DNA from: Roseomonas populi
Lineage (GTDB): Bacteria; Pseudomonadota; Alphaproteobacteria; Acetobacterales; Acetobacteraceae
Assembly: GCF_024594815.1 (NCBI RefSeq)
Contig: NZ_JANJOU010000029.1
Location: 1-64,000 of the forward strand
Direction: 5' to 3'
Length of the DNA stretch: 64,000 nt
The stretch's first letter is position 1, and each line of letters begins with the position of its first letter. The notes under the pieces are model-generated. The model saw only the letters and a program-made list of their open reading frames with translations. It made no database searches and was not told the DNA's origin. Shown here in pieces: positions 34,932-43,754 of this stretch. A program made the position numbers and the translations under genes.

Positions 34932-35079
34932 CAGCCCAGCCGAGCACCGAGAGCACGGCGATCAGCAGCGCGGCCGCCGGCCAGGACATCCGCCTCTGGA
35001 CCGTCGCGGTGGCGGGCCTGACCTCACCGGATCCCCGGCCCGATTCCGCTTGGCCAGGGTCGGTACGGCCAGGGTTCAT
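34897..35079 (-). CDS. Small single-helix membrane protein
   Basis: A 60-residue protein: a polar, Gly/Arg-rich N-terminal 30 residues, then SWPAAALLIAVLSVLGWAVI, one membrane helix, and a short aromatic end. The ATG at 35079 has GAGGAG at a proper distance, which supports translation. It lies antisense between the epimerase and the amidotransferase. Function unknown. Confidence 0.55.
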   Translation of the reverse strand: MNPGRTDPGQAESGRGSGEVRPATATVQRRMSWPAAALLIAVLSVLGWAVIGLTTWAFWR

Positions 35080-35201
35080 GCGACGTCTCCTCAAGCGGAA
35101 CGGGGCCGTGATGAGCGGTGCTCCTCCGCCAGGGCCCGGACGGAAACCCTGTTCATAGCACAGCAAAGCACCGCAGGTCGTCCTAAAGGGGGAGCCCCAG
35201 C

Positions 35202-37118
35202 ATGTGTGGTGTGGTAGGGATCTTCCAGCCGGCCCTCGGGACCCCGGACCTCGGGCCGGTCCGGCGCATGGCGGAGGCAGTGCGGCATCGCGGCCCGGAC
35301 GGAGACGGCTTCCATGCCGAGCCGGGGGTCGCGCTCGGGCACCGGCGCCTGGCGATCGTGGACCTGGCCGGCGGCGCGCAGCCGATGACCACGCCCGACG
35401 GCGCGCTGGTGATCTCCTTCAACGGCGAGATCTACAACCACGCCGAGCTGCGCCTCGAGCTGGAGGCGCTGGGGCACCGCTTCGTCACCCGTTCCGACAC
35501 GGAAGCCATCCTGCACGGATGGCGGCAATGGGGCGTGGGCTGCCTCGAGCGCCTGAACGGCATGTTCGCCTTCGCCTTGTGGGACCGGGACGGCGGGCAG
35601 CTCTTCCTGGCGCGCGACCGCCTGGGCGAGAAGCCGATGCACTACGCGGCGCTGCCGGACGGCAGCATCGCCTTCGCCTCGGAGATCGCGGGGCTGCTGG
35701 CGCTCCCCTCCCTGTCCCGGCGCCTGGACCCGGCGGCGATCGACGACTTCCTCGCGCTCGGCTACGTGCCGGACCCGCACACGATCCACGCCGCGATCCG
35801 GCGCCTGCCGGCGGCCCATTTCATCCGCATGGAAAGGGGCGAGTCACGGCTCCCGCCGCCCCGGCGCTACTGGCAGCCGCCGCAGTCCGTCGTGCCGCCC
35901 CACGGAACGCCGGCGGAGGAGCTGGCGACACGGCTGCAGGATTCGGTTCGGATCCGGCTCATGTCGGACGTTCCACTGGGGTGCTTCCTGTCCGGCGGCC
36001 TTGATTCCAGTGCGATCGCCGTCGCCTCGGCACGCGCCGGGCAGCCGCTGGACAGCTTCACCATCGGCTTCGCCGGCGCGGAGGACGAGCGCCCGGCCGC
36101 GGCCTCCCTGGCGCGGCTGCTCGGCGGCACGCACCGTGCCCAGGCCGCCTCGGGCGACCTGCTGGAGGATGCGCGGCGGCAGGCCGCCCTCTTCGGCGAG
36201 CCCTTCGGGGACGCCTCCTCCGTGCCGACCCTGGCCGTGTGCCGCCTGGCGCGCCGCCATGTCACCGTGGCGCTCTCGGGCGATGGCGGGGACGAGGTCT
36301 TCGCCGGGTATCGCCGCTACCGCTGGCACGGGCTGGCCGAAGCGGTGCGGCGCCTCATGCCCTCGCGGATCCGCCGCCCGCTGATCGGCTCGCTCGCGCG
36401 CGCCTATCCCAAGCTGGACCGGGCGCCGCGCTGGCTGCGCGCCAAGCACACGCTGACGGAGATCAGCCTCGACAGCGCGCTCGGCTACTACAACACGGTC
36501 TGCCGCATCGGGCAGGAGCGGCGGCGGGGCCTGTACTCCCCGGCGATGCGGGGCGCGGTGGAAGGGCACGACCCGGCGGCGCGCTTCGGTGCGCTGATGG
36601 AGGAGTGCGACCCGGACCAGCCGCTGCTGCAGGCCCAGTACGCGGACCTGCACACCTACCTGCCCGGCGACATCCTGACGAAGGTGGACCGCACGAGCAT
36701 GGCGGTTTCGCTGGAGGTGCGGCCGCCGCTGCTCGACCACACGCTGGTGGAATGGGGCCTGGCCTTGCCGGCCCCGCTCAAGCTCCGCCAGGGGGCCGGG
36801 AAGCGCGTGCTGCGGGAGGCCGTTCAGGGCCTGCGGCCCGGTGCCGTGCCGAACCGGCGCAAGCAGGGCTTCGCCGCGCCGATGGGCGCGGCGTTGCGGG
36901 CGCAGATGCCGCAGCTGCGGGCGCGATTGCTCGGCCCGGCCATGCTCGACAGCGGGCTGTTCGATGCCGCCGCGCTGGCGCGGCTGGCTGACCAGCACGC
37001 CGATGGCCGCTTCGACCACGCCCAGGCCCTCTGGCAGCTGCTGGTGCTGGAAGGCTTCCTCGCGGGCGCCGCGGCCGGGGAGCGAGCCGTGCCCGACGCG
37101 GCGGTGCTAGCACCATGA
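35202..37118 (+). CDS. asnB: Asparagine synthetase-like amidotransferase, exosortase A associated (TIGR03108-like)
   Basis: A 638-residue glutamine-hydrolysing enzyme. The N-terminal class-II glutaminase has the nucleophile Cys2 in MCGVVGIF and the substrate-binding HRGPDGDG and FNGEIYN. The C-terminal synthetase half has the ATP pyrophosphatase loop SGGLDSS (residues 264-270) and SGDGGDEVFAGYRRY. The subfamily is specific to exosortase A loci, where it may amidate a uronic acid or aminoacyl group of the polysaccharide rather than make free asparagine. GGGGGAG precedes the ATG; the stop overlaps the flippase start by four bases. Confidence 0.92.
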   Translation: MCGVVGIFQPALGTPDLGPVRRMAEAVRHRGPDGDGFHAEPGVALGHRRLAIVDLAGGAQPMTTPDGALVISFNGEIYNHAELRLELEALGHRFVTRSDTEAILHGWRQWGVGCLERLNGMFAFALWDRDGGQLFLARDRLGEKPMHYAALPDGSIAFASEIAGLLALPSLSRRLDPAAIDDFLALGYVPDPHTIHAAIRRLPAAHFIRMERGESRLPPPRRYWQPPQSVVPPHGTPAEELATRLQDSVRIRLMSDVPLGCFLSGGLDSSAIAVASARAGQPLDSFTIGFAGAEDERPAAASLARLLGGTHRAQAASGDLLEDARRQAALFGEPFGDASSVPTLAVCRLARRHVTVALSGDGGDEVFAGYRRYRWHGLAEAVRRLMPSRIRRPLIGSLARAYPKLDRAPRWLRAKHTLTEISLDSALGYYNTVCRIGQERRRGLYSPAMRGAVEGHDPAARFGALMEECDPDQPLLQAQYADLHTYLPGDILTKVDRTSMAVSLEVRPPLLDHTLVEWGLALPAPLKLRQGAGKRVLREAVQGLRPGAVPNRRKQGFAAPMGAALRAQMPQLRARLLGPAMLDSGLFDAAALARLADQHADGRFDHAQALWQLLVLEGFLAGAAAGERAVPDAAVLAP

Positions 37119-38662
37119 GGAATGGCGGGGGACCCGCGCGTGGCGGCATCCTCGCGGCCACCGCGCGCGGGGCGGGCTGGGTAATGGCCTGGCGCATGAT
37201 GACGCGGCTGCTAGGCCTGGTCAGCACGCTGATCCTCGTCCGCCTGCTGCCGCCCGGCGACTTCGGGCTCGTCGCCCTGGCAACGGCTTTCGCCCTGGCG
37301 CTGGATGTTTGCGTCTCCATCGGGGTGGAGGACCAGATCGTCCGCTCCCACGATCCGCGGCCGGCACTCTACGACACCGCCTTCACGCTGAACCTGCTGC
37401 GCTGCCTGCTCCTCGCGGTGCTGATCGCGGTGGCGGCCTGGCCGGCGGCCGGCTTCTTCGGAGAGCCGCGGCTGGCACCGGTGCTGCTCGCCCTCTCCGT
37501 CTCGGCGGCCGCGACGGGGCTGACGAATGTCGGCATCGCGGATTTCCGCCGGCACCTGAGCTTCGAGAAGGAGTTCCAGCTCCAGTTCCTGCCGCGCGTC
37601 GCCGGCATCGTGGTGACGGTGGTCGGGGCGTGGCTCCTGGCCAGCCACTGGGCGCTGGTGCTGGGCATCCTCGTCAACCGGCTCGGCCTCGTGGTGGCGA
37701 GCCACCTGCTGCACCCGTACCGGCCGCGCCTCTCCCTGACGGCGTGGCGGGAGCTGGCGGGCGTCTCGGTGTGGAGCTGGGCGAACAGCCTGGCCACGGT
37801 GGTACGCGACCGCGCGGACAGCCTTGTCATCGGCCGCGTCCTCGGCCCCACCCGGCTGGGCGTCTACGCGGCGGGGGCGGAGGTGGCGGTGCTGCCGACC
37901 ACCGAGATGGTGGACCCGATCTGCCGCGCCTGCATGCCCGGCTTCGCCGCGGCCCTGCGCCACGGCGACCCGGTGGTGCTGGAGGATGCCTATCTCCGCA
38001 TCGTCGCCCTCACGGCCCTGCTCACCATCCCCGCGGGCTTCGGCATCTCCCTCGTCGCCGGGCCGGTGGTGGCGCTGGCCTTCGGGCCGGCATGGATCGA
38101 GGCGGTGCCGGTGATCCAGATCCTCGGTGTCGCCTGCACGCTGACGCTGTTCGGCGGCATCAGCGCGGCGATGCTGAACGCGCGGGCCGCCCTGCGCACG
38201 CTGCTCGGCATCACCGTGGCCGCGGCCGCCGTGCGGGTGGTGCTGCTGGTCCTGCTGACGCGATCCCACGGCCTTTTCGGCGCCGGGATGGCCGTCGGCC
38301 TCGCGGTCGTGGCGGAGCATCTTCTTCTCGTCGGCTCCGGCCTGCGCGCCCTTCGGATCCCGCCCCTGCGCTTCCTGGCCCAGTTGCGGCGGCCGGCACT
38401 CGCCACTGCCACGATGGCCGTCGCGCTCTGGTGGGTCGGGCTCGGCTGGGCTCCCCCTCCGCCGTCCGCGGCGGCGGCGGTTCCGCTTCTCCTGGCCGGC
38501 GCCGGGCTTGGGGCAGGGATCTTCGTCGCCGTGCTCACGACGAGCTGGCTTGCCGCGGGAAGGCCGGCGGGCGCGGAGGCGGACATGGCCGCCCTGGTCC
38601 GCCGCATCGTCGGGCGCTTCGCGGCCCTGCGCGGGCGATCCCCGCTGCCGCGGGAGAGCTGA
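37115..38662 (+). CDS. Polysaccharide flippase (Wzx/RfbX, lipopolysaccharide biosynthesis type)
   Basis: A 515-residue membrane protein with about 13-14 hydrophobic helices. The opening GAGWVMAWRMMTRLLGLVST and LVRLLPPGDFGLVALA match the MOP-family oligosaccharide flippases. It would move lipid-linked repeat units across the inner membrane. It forms a translationally coupled unit with the amidotransferase before it and the GT2-like gene after it. Confidence 0.9.
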   Translation: MRNGGGPARGGILAATARGAGWVMAWRMMTRLLGLVSTLILVRLLPPGDFGLVALATAFALALDVCVSIGVEDQIVRSHDPRPALYDTAFTLNLLRCLLLAVLIAVAAWPAAGFFGEPRLAPVLLALSVSAAATGLTNVGIADFRRHLSFEKEFQLQFLPRVAGIVVTVVGAWLLASHWALVLGILVNRLGLVVASHLLHPYRPRLSLTAWRELAGVSVWSWANSLATVVRDRADSLVIGRVLGPTRLGVYAAGAEVAVLPTTEMVDPICRACMPGFAAALRHGDPVVLEDAYLRIVALTALLTIPAGFGISLVAGPVVALAFGPAWIEAVPVIQILGVACTLTLFGGISAAMLNARAALRTLLGITVAAAAVRVVLLVLLTRSHGLFGAGMAVGLAVVAEHLLLVGSGLRALRIPPLRFLAQLRRPALATATMAVALWWVGLGWAPPPPSAAAAVPLLLAGAGLGAGIFVAVLTTSWLAAGRPAGAEADMAALVRRIVGRFAALRGRSPLPRES

Positions 38663-38663
38663 C

Positions 38664-39647
38664 ATGGACATGCCGGTGCCGCGACCGGAAACGCCGCCGG
38701 CCAGGCTGGACCGGGGCAGGGCCGAATGGGCGGCGGCCGTGTTCGGCCGGAACGAGGCGGCCTTCATCGCCGGCTGCATCCGCGCCCTGGCCAGGGCGGG
38801 GGAGGGAAGGGACCTGCACGTGACGGTGCTGCTGAACGGCACCACCGACGCTTCCGCCGCGCTGGCCTCCGCGGCGCTGCACGAGGCCGGGCTGCGCGGC
38901 CGGGTGTTCCTCATCCCCCAGGCCGACAAGGCCAATGCGCTGAACCAGTTCATCCACGCGCTGCGGCCGCGCGCGGAAACCGGATTTTTCGTGGATGCCT
39001 ACGCCGTGGTGGAGCCGGACGCCTTGTACCGTCTGGCGGCCGGCCTGCGGGAGCATCCGAAGGCCCAAGCAGCCGCGGCCGTGCCGAGCACGGGCCGCAG
39101 CGCCGCCGCGTTGCGCCGCCGGATGCGGGTGGAGCCGGGACTGCACGGGTCGCTCTTCGCCCTGCGCGGCGGGTTCCTGGACCGGATCGCGGCGGCGGGG
39201 CTGCGGCTGCCGCTCGGGTTCTACCGGGGCGACGGACTGATCGGCTCCCTGGTGATGCACGACCTGGATGCGGCGCGCGGCGGCTGGCGGCCCGAGCGCC
39301 TCCTGGTGGAGGAGCGCGCGACCTGGTCTGCGCCGCGGCTGAACCCACTGCGCTGGCAGGATGCGCGGCGGCACTGGCACCGGCTGATCCAGCAGGGGCG
39401 CGGCCGCCTGCAATGGGCGGCACTGCGGGATACGCTCTACGCGGCGGATGGCGCGGCCGGCGGCTTCGGCGCGATGCCCCACAACGCCGATCGCCAGGTG
39501 CTGGAATGGATCGCGCGCGCCCCGGCCGTGCGGGAGCCGCGGCCCTGGCGCGATCCCTTCGCGGCGCTGGCGCTGCGCCGGATGCGCCGCGCCCCGCCCT
39601 GGGGCGACCTCATGCCGCACCTCGTCTCGGACACGGAGGCCGCATGA
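38664..39647 (+). CDS. GT2-like glycosyltransferase
   Basis: A 327-residue protein of the GT-A fold: VFGRNEAAFIAGCIRALA, VTVLLNGTTD, and FFVDAYAVVEPDAL in place of the usual DxD. The second half has a Trp/Arg-rich stretch (WRPERLLVEERATW). The ATG at 38664 has GGGAGAG upstream and lies one base after the flippase stop; the longer frame from 38508 is within the flippase. The weak DxD (DAY) leaves some doubt about catalysis. Confidence 0.75.
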   Translation: MDMPVPRPETPPARLDRGRAEWAAAVFGRNEAAFIAGCIRALARAGEGRDLHVTVLLNGTTDASAALASAALHEAGLRGRVFLIPQADKANALNQFIHALRPRAETGFFVDAYAVVEPDALYRLAAGLREHPKAQAAAAVPSTGRSAAALRRRMRVEPGLHGSLFALRGGFLDRIAAAGLRLPLGFYRGDGLIGSLVMHDLDAARGGWRPERLLVEERATWSAPRLNPLRWQDARRHWHRLIQQGRGRLQWAALRDTLYAADGAAGGFGAMPHNADRQVLEWIARAPAVREPRPWRDPFAALALRRMRRAPPWGDLMPHLVSDTEAA

Positions 39648-39655
39648 GCGCGCGC

Positions 39656-40696
39656 TCAGACCTTCAAAAGGCGCCGCAACCCGGCCGCGAGGCCGAGCGG
39701 CGACAGGACCGGCACGCGTTCCGACCAGACCAGCCGCCCGGCGCCGTTCGCCAGGCTGCGCTTGTACTGCGCGTCCCCGGCCAGGAAGTCGTAGACGGCG
39801 TCGCCCGCCTCCAGCGCGCGCTCCACCGCCATCGCGTGGCAGGTCAGCCCGGGCTTCTCGGGGGATCCCGCCTCCGTCGGCGCCAGCCCGCTCTGATAGG
39901 CCGAGACGCGGCCGCCGAGGCGGAAGTTGTAGAGGTAGCCCACCTCCGCCCCGCCCGCGGTCACGCGCAGCATGTCCAGCTCGTCCCGCACGGCGGCGGC
40001 CGCGATCAGGGCGCGGTGGAAGCGCAGCAGGAAGGGCGTGGCGAAGGCGCCGGGCCTGCCGCGGGCCTTCCACGTCCTCTCGTGCAGCTCGCGGAGCCGC
40101 TCGAACCATTGCAGCGCCTGGCCGGCATCCTCCGCGCGCTCCAGCCGCAGCGGGCCGCGCCTCTCGAAGGCGCGGGCGGAGCGGCGCAGCTGCTGGCGCG
40201 TGTTGGCGCTCCGCGTCGCGAGGTATCCGCCGCCGCTGGCCCTGACGGCCGCGAGATCCAGCAGGGGCGCGGGGCGTTCCTGCCACCGCAACACGGTGCC
40301 CCCGGCCGCTTCGGCCAGCGCCGCCTCCGTGCCGGCGAGGACGAGACGCCGCGCGCCGGAGACCGCCCAGGCGGCGCGGAGCAGGGCGGCCCCGGTGCCC
40401 TCCGGGGCCTGCGCCGCCACCAGCGGCGCGTTGTGCTCGATAAAGGGCGCGTCGAGCGCGGGATCGCCGCTCTCGGCGAGGTGGAGGCGGCCGCGGCGGC
40501 GGTTGAACAGCGCCAGCGCGACATCCCGACCATCCTGCCGGCCCCGCAGCAGGACGGGATCGTCGTAGCGCTCCTCCGCCAGGCACCCCACCCAGCTCCA
40601 GGACTGGAAGAAGGAGCACGCCGCCTCCGCCTCCAGGGCGCGCCAGTCCGCCCCCAGCTGGGCGAGGTCGCGCACGGGATGGGCGGTGATCTGCAC
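39656..40696 (-). CDS. GNAT (CelD/BcsL-type) acyltransferase
   Basis: A 346-residue protein related to the CelD/FemAB-like acetyltransferases. It has FFQSWSWVGCLAEERYDD near the start, a middle helical segment, and the GNAT-like second half GYLYNFRLGGRVSAYQSGLA and YDFLAGDAQYKRSLA. Probably acylates a sugar or an exported product. The start is GTG at 40696, which has AGGA at a proper distance and leaves room for a promoter; the ATG at 40750 would overlap the divergent gene. It converges with the GT2-like gene, 8 bp apart. Confidence 0.82.
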   Translation of the reverse strand: MQITAHPVRDLAQLGADWRALEAEAACSFFQSWSWVGCLAEERYDDPVLLRGRQDGRDVALALFNRRRGRLHLAESGDPALDAPFIEHNAPLVAAQAPEGTGAALLRAAWAVSGARRLVLAGTEAALAEAAGGTVLRWQERPAPLLDLAAVRASGGGYLATRSANTRQQLRRSARAFERRGPLRLERAEDAGQALQWFERLRELHERTWKARGRPGAFATPFLLRFHRALIAAAAVRDELDMLRVTAGGAEVGYLYNFRLGGRVSAYQSGLAPTEAGSPEKPGLTCHAMAVERALEAGDAVYDFLAGDAQYKRSLANGAGRLVWSERVPVLSPLGLAAGLRRLLKV

Positions 40697-40749
40697 GGGG
40701 GCGATCCTGCCCCGCCAGGGGCCGGCCGCACAATGTGGGGGGCACGGCA

Positions 40750-42999
40750 ATGAAGGGCCCGTCGCGCCGCGTGCTGCACGTGCTGAAGTACTACCGCCCC
40801 TCCTTCACCGGCGAGGGCGTGTTCCTGGAGCGATGCAGCGCCGTGATGCAGGAGCTGGCGGGGACGGTGGAGCACGACCTCCTCGTCACCCACACGCCGC
40901 GCCCGGCCGCGCCGGAGGAGGCGGGGTTCTGCTCCACGCTGCGGCGGGTGATCTACCTTAACGCCGCTCCGGTCTCCACCGTGCGGCACCACGCCAGGCT
41001 CGCCCTGTGGTTCCTGCGGAACATCAGGCGCTACGACGCCGTGCATTTCCGCACCCATGCGGATTGGTACTTCGTCACCTACCTCCTCACCCGGCTCGCT
41101 GGGCGGCGGCTGGTGCTCTCGGCCACGCTGGACGACAGCCTGCCGGTGCTGATCGGCCACTACCGGCCTGGGCTCCGCCGGCTGGCGGCGGCGGGGTTCC
41201 GCCTGTTCCACGCCTATGTCGGCATCAGCCCCCGCCTGCACGAGCAGAGCCGCTCCGTCGCAGCCGAGCCGGAGCGCTGCCACCTTATCCCCTGCGGCGT
41301 CACCGTGCCGCGGGCGGCGCCCCGGACGCGGGAGCGCGTGCGCCGATCCCTCGGCGCCGGGCCGAACGACCCCGTGCTGCTCTTCGTCGGCGGCCTCTGC
41401 GCCCGCAAGGACCCGCTCTTCCTCATCGAGGCCATGCCCGAGGTGCTGGCGCGGCATCCCGGGGCACGGCTCGTCCTCGTCGGGCCGCCGCTGGAGCCGG
41501 ACTACGTGCGCGGGCTGGAGAGGGCGGTCGCCGCGGCGGGGATCGGCGAGGCCGTGGTCTTCGCGGGGGAGCAGCTGGATCCGCATCCCTGGTTTGAGGC
41601 GGCCGACCTGCTCGTCTTCGCCTCCCGGCTGGAGGGATTCGGGACGGTGGTGCCGGAGGCGATGGCGCACGGGCTGCCCGTGGTCGCGCGCCGGCTGGCC
41701 GGGGTGAACGAGAGCTTCGTCCTGGAGGGAGAGACCGGCTTCCTGTTCGAGGACCGCGCCGGCTACCTGGGCGCCGTCCTGCGCCTGGCGGGAGACGCTT
41801 CGCTGCGGCGCCAACTGGGCGCAGCGGGGAAGGCGCTCTGCGCGCGGCAGTTCGGCATGCGGCAGGTGGCGGCGCGCTACCTCGGCATCTATGGCCTCGC
41901 GGAGCCGGGCGAGGCGTCGCCCGAAGGGCCGGAGAGCGGGCTCGGCTGCACCGCCTCCATCACCGACAGCCGCTTCCACGCCCTCGCCGATACGATCGGC
42001 ACCGGCCCGCAGGACGCCCCGGTCCTGCTGACGATGGTGGATGCGGAGGAGGCCTTCGACTGGTCCCGGCCCTTCTCCCGCGACGCGACGGATGTCAGCT
42101 CCATGCGGAGCCAGCACCTTGCCCACCGCGTCTTCTCCCGCCACGGGGTGGTGCCCGTCTATCTCGCGGACTATCCCGTGGCGGCGCAGGATGCAGGGCG
42201 GGCGCCGCTGCGGGAGCTGTTGCAGGATGGGCTCTGCGACCTTGGCGCGCAGCTCCACCCCTGGGTCACCCCGCCCTTCACGGAATCAGTTGGCGAAGCC
42301 AACAGCTTCGCCCGCAACCTGCCCGCCATGGTGGAACTGGAGAAGGCGCGGCGCCTGACCGGCGCGCTGGAGGACGCCTTCGGCATCGCGCCCCGGATCT
42401 ACCGGACCGGGCGCTTCGGGGTCGGCCCGCGCACGGCGGACGTGCTGAAGCAGCTCGGCTACGTCGCCGACAGCAGCGTCAATCCCTGCTGGCCGACGGC
42501 GGCGCAGCGGCACGATCCCAGCGTCTGGATCAACCCGCCCGGCCCCTACTGGGTGGACCGGGAGCGGACGCTGATGGAGATCCCGGTCTCCGCCGCCCTC
42601 GTCGGCCGCCTCGCGCCCCAGGGAGATCGCCTGGCGCCCTACCTCTTCCGGCCCGGGGCGGACCGGCTGCGCCTCGCCGGCGCCGCGGCCAGGCTGGGCC
42701 TGCTGGAGCGCATCCGGCTGAGCCCGGAGGGCATGACGGTGGAGGAGGCGAAGCGGCTGACGCGCGCCATGCTGGCGCAGGGCCACCGCGTCTTCGCCCT
42801 GACCTACCATTCCCCCTCCCTGGAGCCGGGGAACACGCCCTATGTCCGCACGGCGGCGCAGCGGGACCATTTCCTGGCCTGGCTGGACGAGTACTACGCC
42901 TTCTTCCGGGAGGAGCTGGGCGGCCGCAACACCACCTGGCGGGAGGTGCGTTTCGGGGCCGGGGCGGCGGCCGCGCCCGCGCTGGCGGCGGCTTCGTGA
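40750..42999 (+). CDS. GT4 glycosyltransferase fused to a polysaccharide deacetylase-like domain
   Basis: A 749-residue two-domain protein. Residues 1-395 are a GT4 transferase: HVLKYYRPSFTGEGVFLERC, LLFVGGLCARKDPLFLIEAM and ASRLEGFGTVVPEAMAHGLP. After a short linker, residues about 425-735 begin VLLTMVDAEEAFDWSRPF and continue with LGAQLHPWVTPPF and FALTYHSPSLEPG, features of the WalW-type polysaccharide deacetylase family with metal-binding His and Asp. Both acting on the same glycan would make sense. The ATG at 40750 has GGGGGG ten bases upstream; a 15-base longer start exists. It heads a five-gene plus-strand operon. Confidence 0.85.
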   Translation: MKGPSRRVLHVLKYYRPSFTGEGVFLERCSAVMQELAGTVEHDLLVTHTPRPAAPEEAGFCSTLRRVIYLNAAPVSTVRHHARLALWFLRNIRRYDAVHFRTHADWYFVTYLLTRLAGRRLVLSATLDDSLPVLIGHYRPGLRRLAAAGFRLFHAYVGISPRLHEQSRSVAAEPERCHLIPCGVTVPRAAPRTRERVRRSLGAGPNDPVLLFVGGLCARKDPLFLIEAMPEVLARHPGARLVLVGPPLEPDYVRGLERAVAAAGIGEAVVFAGEQLDPHPWFEAADLLVFASRLEGFGTVVPEAMAHGLPVVARRLAGVNESFVLEGETGFLFEDRAGYLGAVLRLAGDASLRRQLGAAGKALCARQFGMRQVAARYLGIYGLAEPGEASPEGPESGLGCTASITDSRFHALADTIGTGPQDAPVLLTMVDAEEAFDWSRPFSRDATDVSSMRSQHLAHRVFSRHGVVPVYLADYPVAAQDAGRAPLRELLQDGLCDLGAQLHPWVTPPFTESVGEANSFARNLPAMVELEKARRLTGALEDAFGIAPRIYRTGRFGVGPRTADVLKQLGYVADSSVNPCWPTAAQRHDPSVWINPPGPYWVDRERTLMEIPVSAALVGRLAPQGDRLAPYLFRPGADRLRLAGAAARLGLLERIRLSPEGMTVEEAKRLTRAMLAQGHRVFALTYHSPSLEPGNTPYVRTAAQRDHFLAWLDEYYAFFREELGGRNTTWREVRFGAGAAAAPALAAAS

Positions 43000-43754
43000 T
43001 GGACGGCACCATCCCGCTCCGCCAGGTGCTCACGACACTGGGCCTGCCGCCGCTGGGGCTTGTCATCGCCTGCGTGGCGGCCGGGCTGCTGGCATGGCGT
43101 GGCTCGCGGGCTGCTGGCCTCGGCGCGGCGGTCGCCGCGGCTGTGATCCTCCTGCTGGCCACGCCCGCCGTCTCCGCGCTGCTCATGGCCTCGCTCGAGC
43201 GCGAGGTCGACCTGCCCGCGCCACCCCCGCGTGCGGCCCCCGCGGCCATCATCGTCCTCGGCGCCGAGGTGACGCATGGCCGCCACGGCGCGGCGGTCGG
43301 GCCGCTGACGCTGGAACGCCTGCGCGCCGGGGCGGCCCTGCAGCGCCGCACGGGCCTGCCGCTTCTCGTCACGGGCGGCGTGCTCTCGCCCGGGGATCCG
43401 CCCCTCGCTGCCCTGATGGCGCGCAGCCTAGAGGAGGATTTCCGGACGCCCGCGCGCTGGGTGGAGCCGCGCGCGGCGGATACGCGGGACAACGCCGTGT
43501 TCAGCGCCGCCATGCTGCGCGCCGAGGGGATCGGTGCTGCCTTCGTCGTCAGCCACGCCTGGCACCTGCCAAGGGCGCTGGAGGCCTTCGGGCGGGCCGG
43601 GCTGGAGGTTGTGCCGGAGGCGCCCGACCGGGTTCCTGATCCCCGCTTCGACCTTCCGCACTGGCTTCCCCGCGTGGACCGGCTGGTCGAGAGCTGGTTC
43701 GCGCTGCGGGAATGGGCGGGGAGGCTGGTCTATGCCATCCGCGACGGTAACTGA
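42999..43754 (+). CDS. YdcF/DUF218-family membrane protein
   Basis: A 251-residue protein with two N-terminal membrane helices (about 15-62) and a DUF218 domain: AIIVLGAEVTHGR, the conserved LERLRAGAALQRRTG, LLVTGG and VVSHAWHLPRALEAF. ElyC/SanA-like relatives affect envelope polysaccharides. The start ATG overlaps the previous stop (TGATG). Precise role unknown. Confidence 0.85.
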   Translation: MDGTIPLRQVLTTLGLPPLGLVIACVAAGLLAWRGSRAAGLGAAVAAAVILLLATPAVSALLMASLEREVDLPAPPPRAAPAAIIVLGAEVTHGRHGAAVGPLTLERLRAGAALQRRTGLPLLVTGGVLSPGDPPLAALMARSLEEDFRTPARWVEPRAADTRDNAVFSAAMLRAEGIGAAFVVSHAWHLPRALEAFGRAGLEVVPEAPDRVPDPRFDLPHWLPRVDRLVESWFALREWAGRLVYAIRDGN

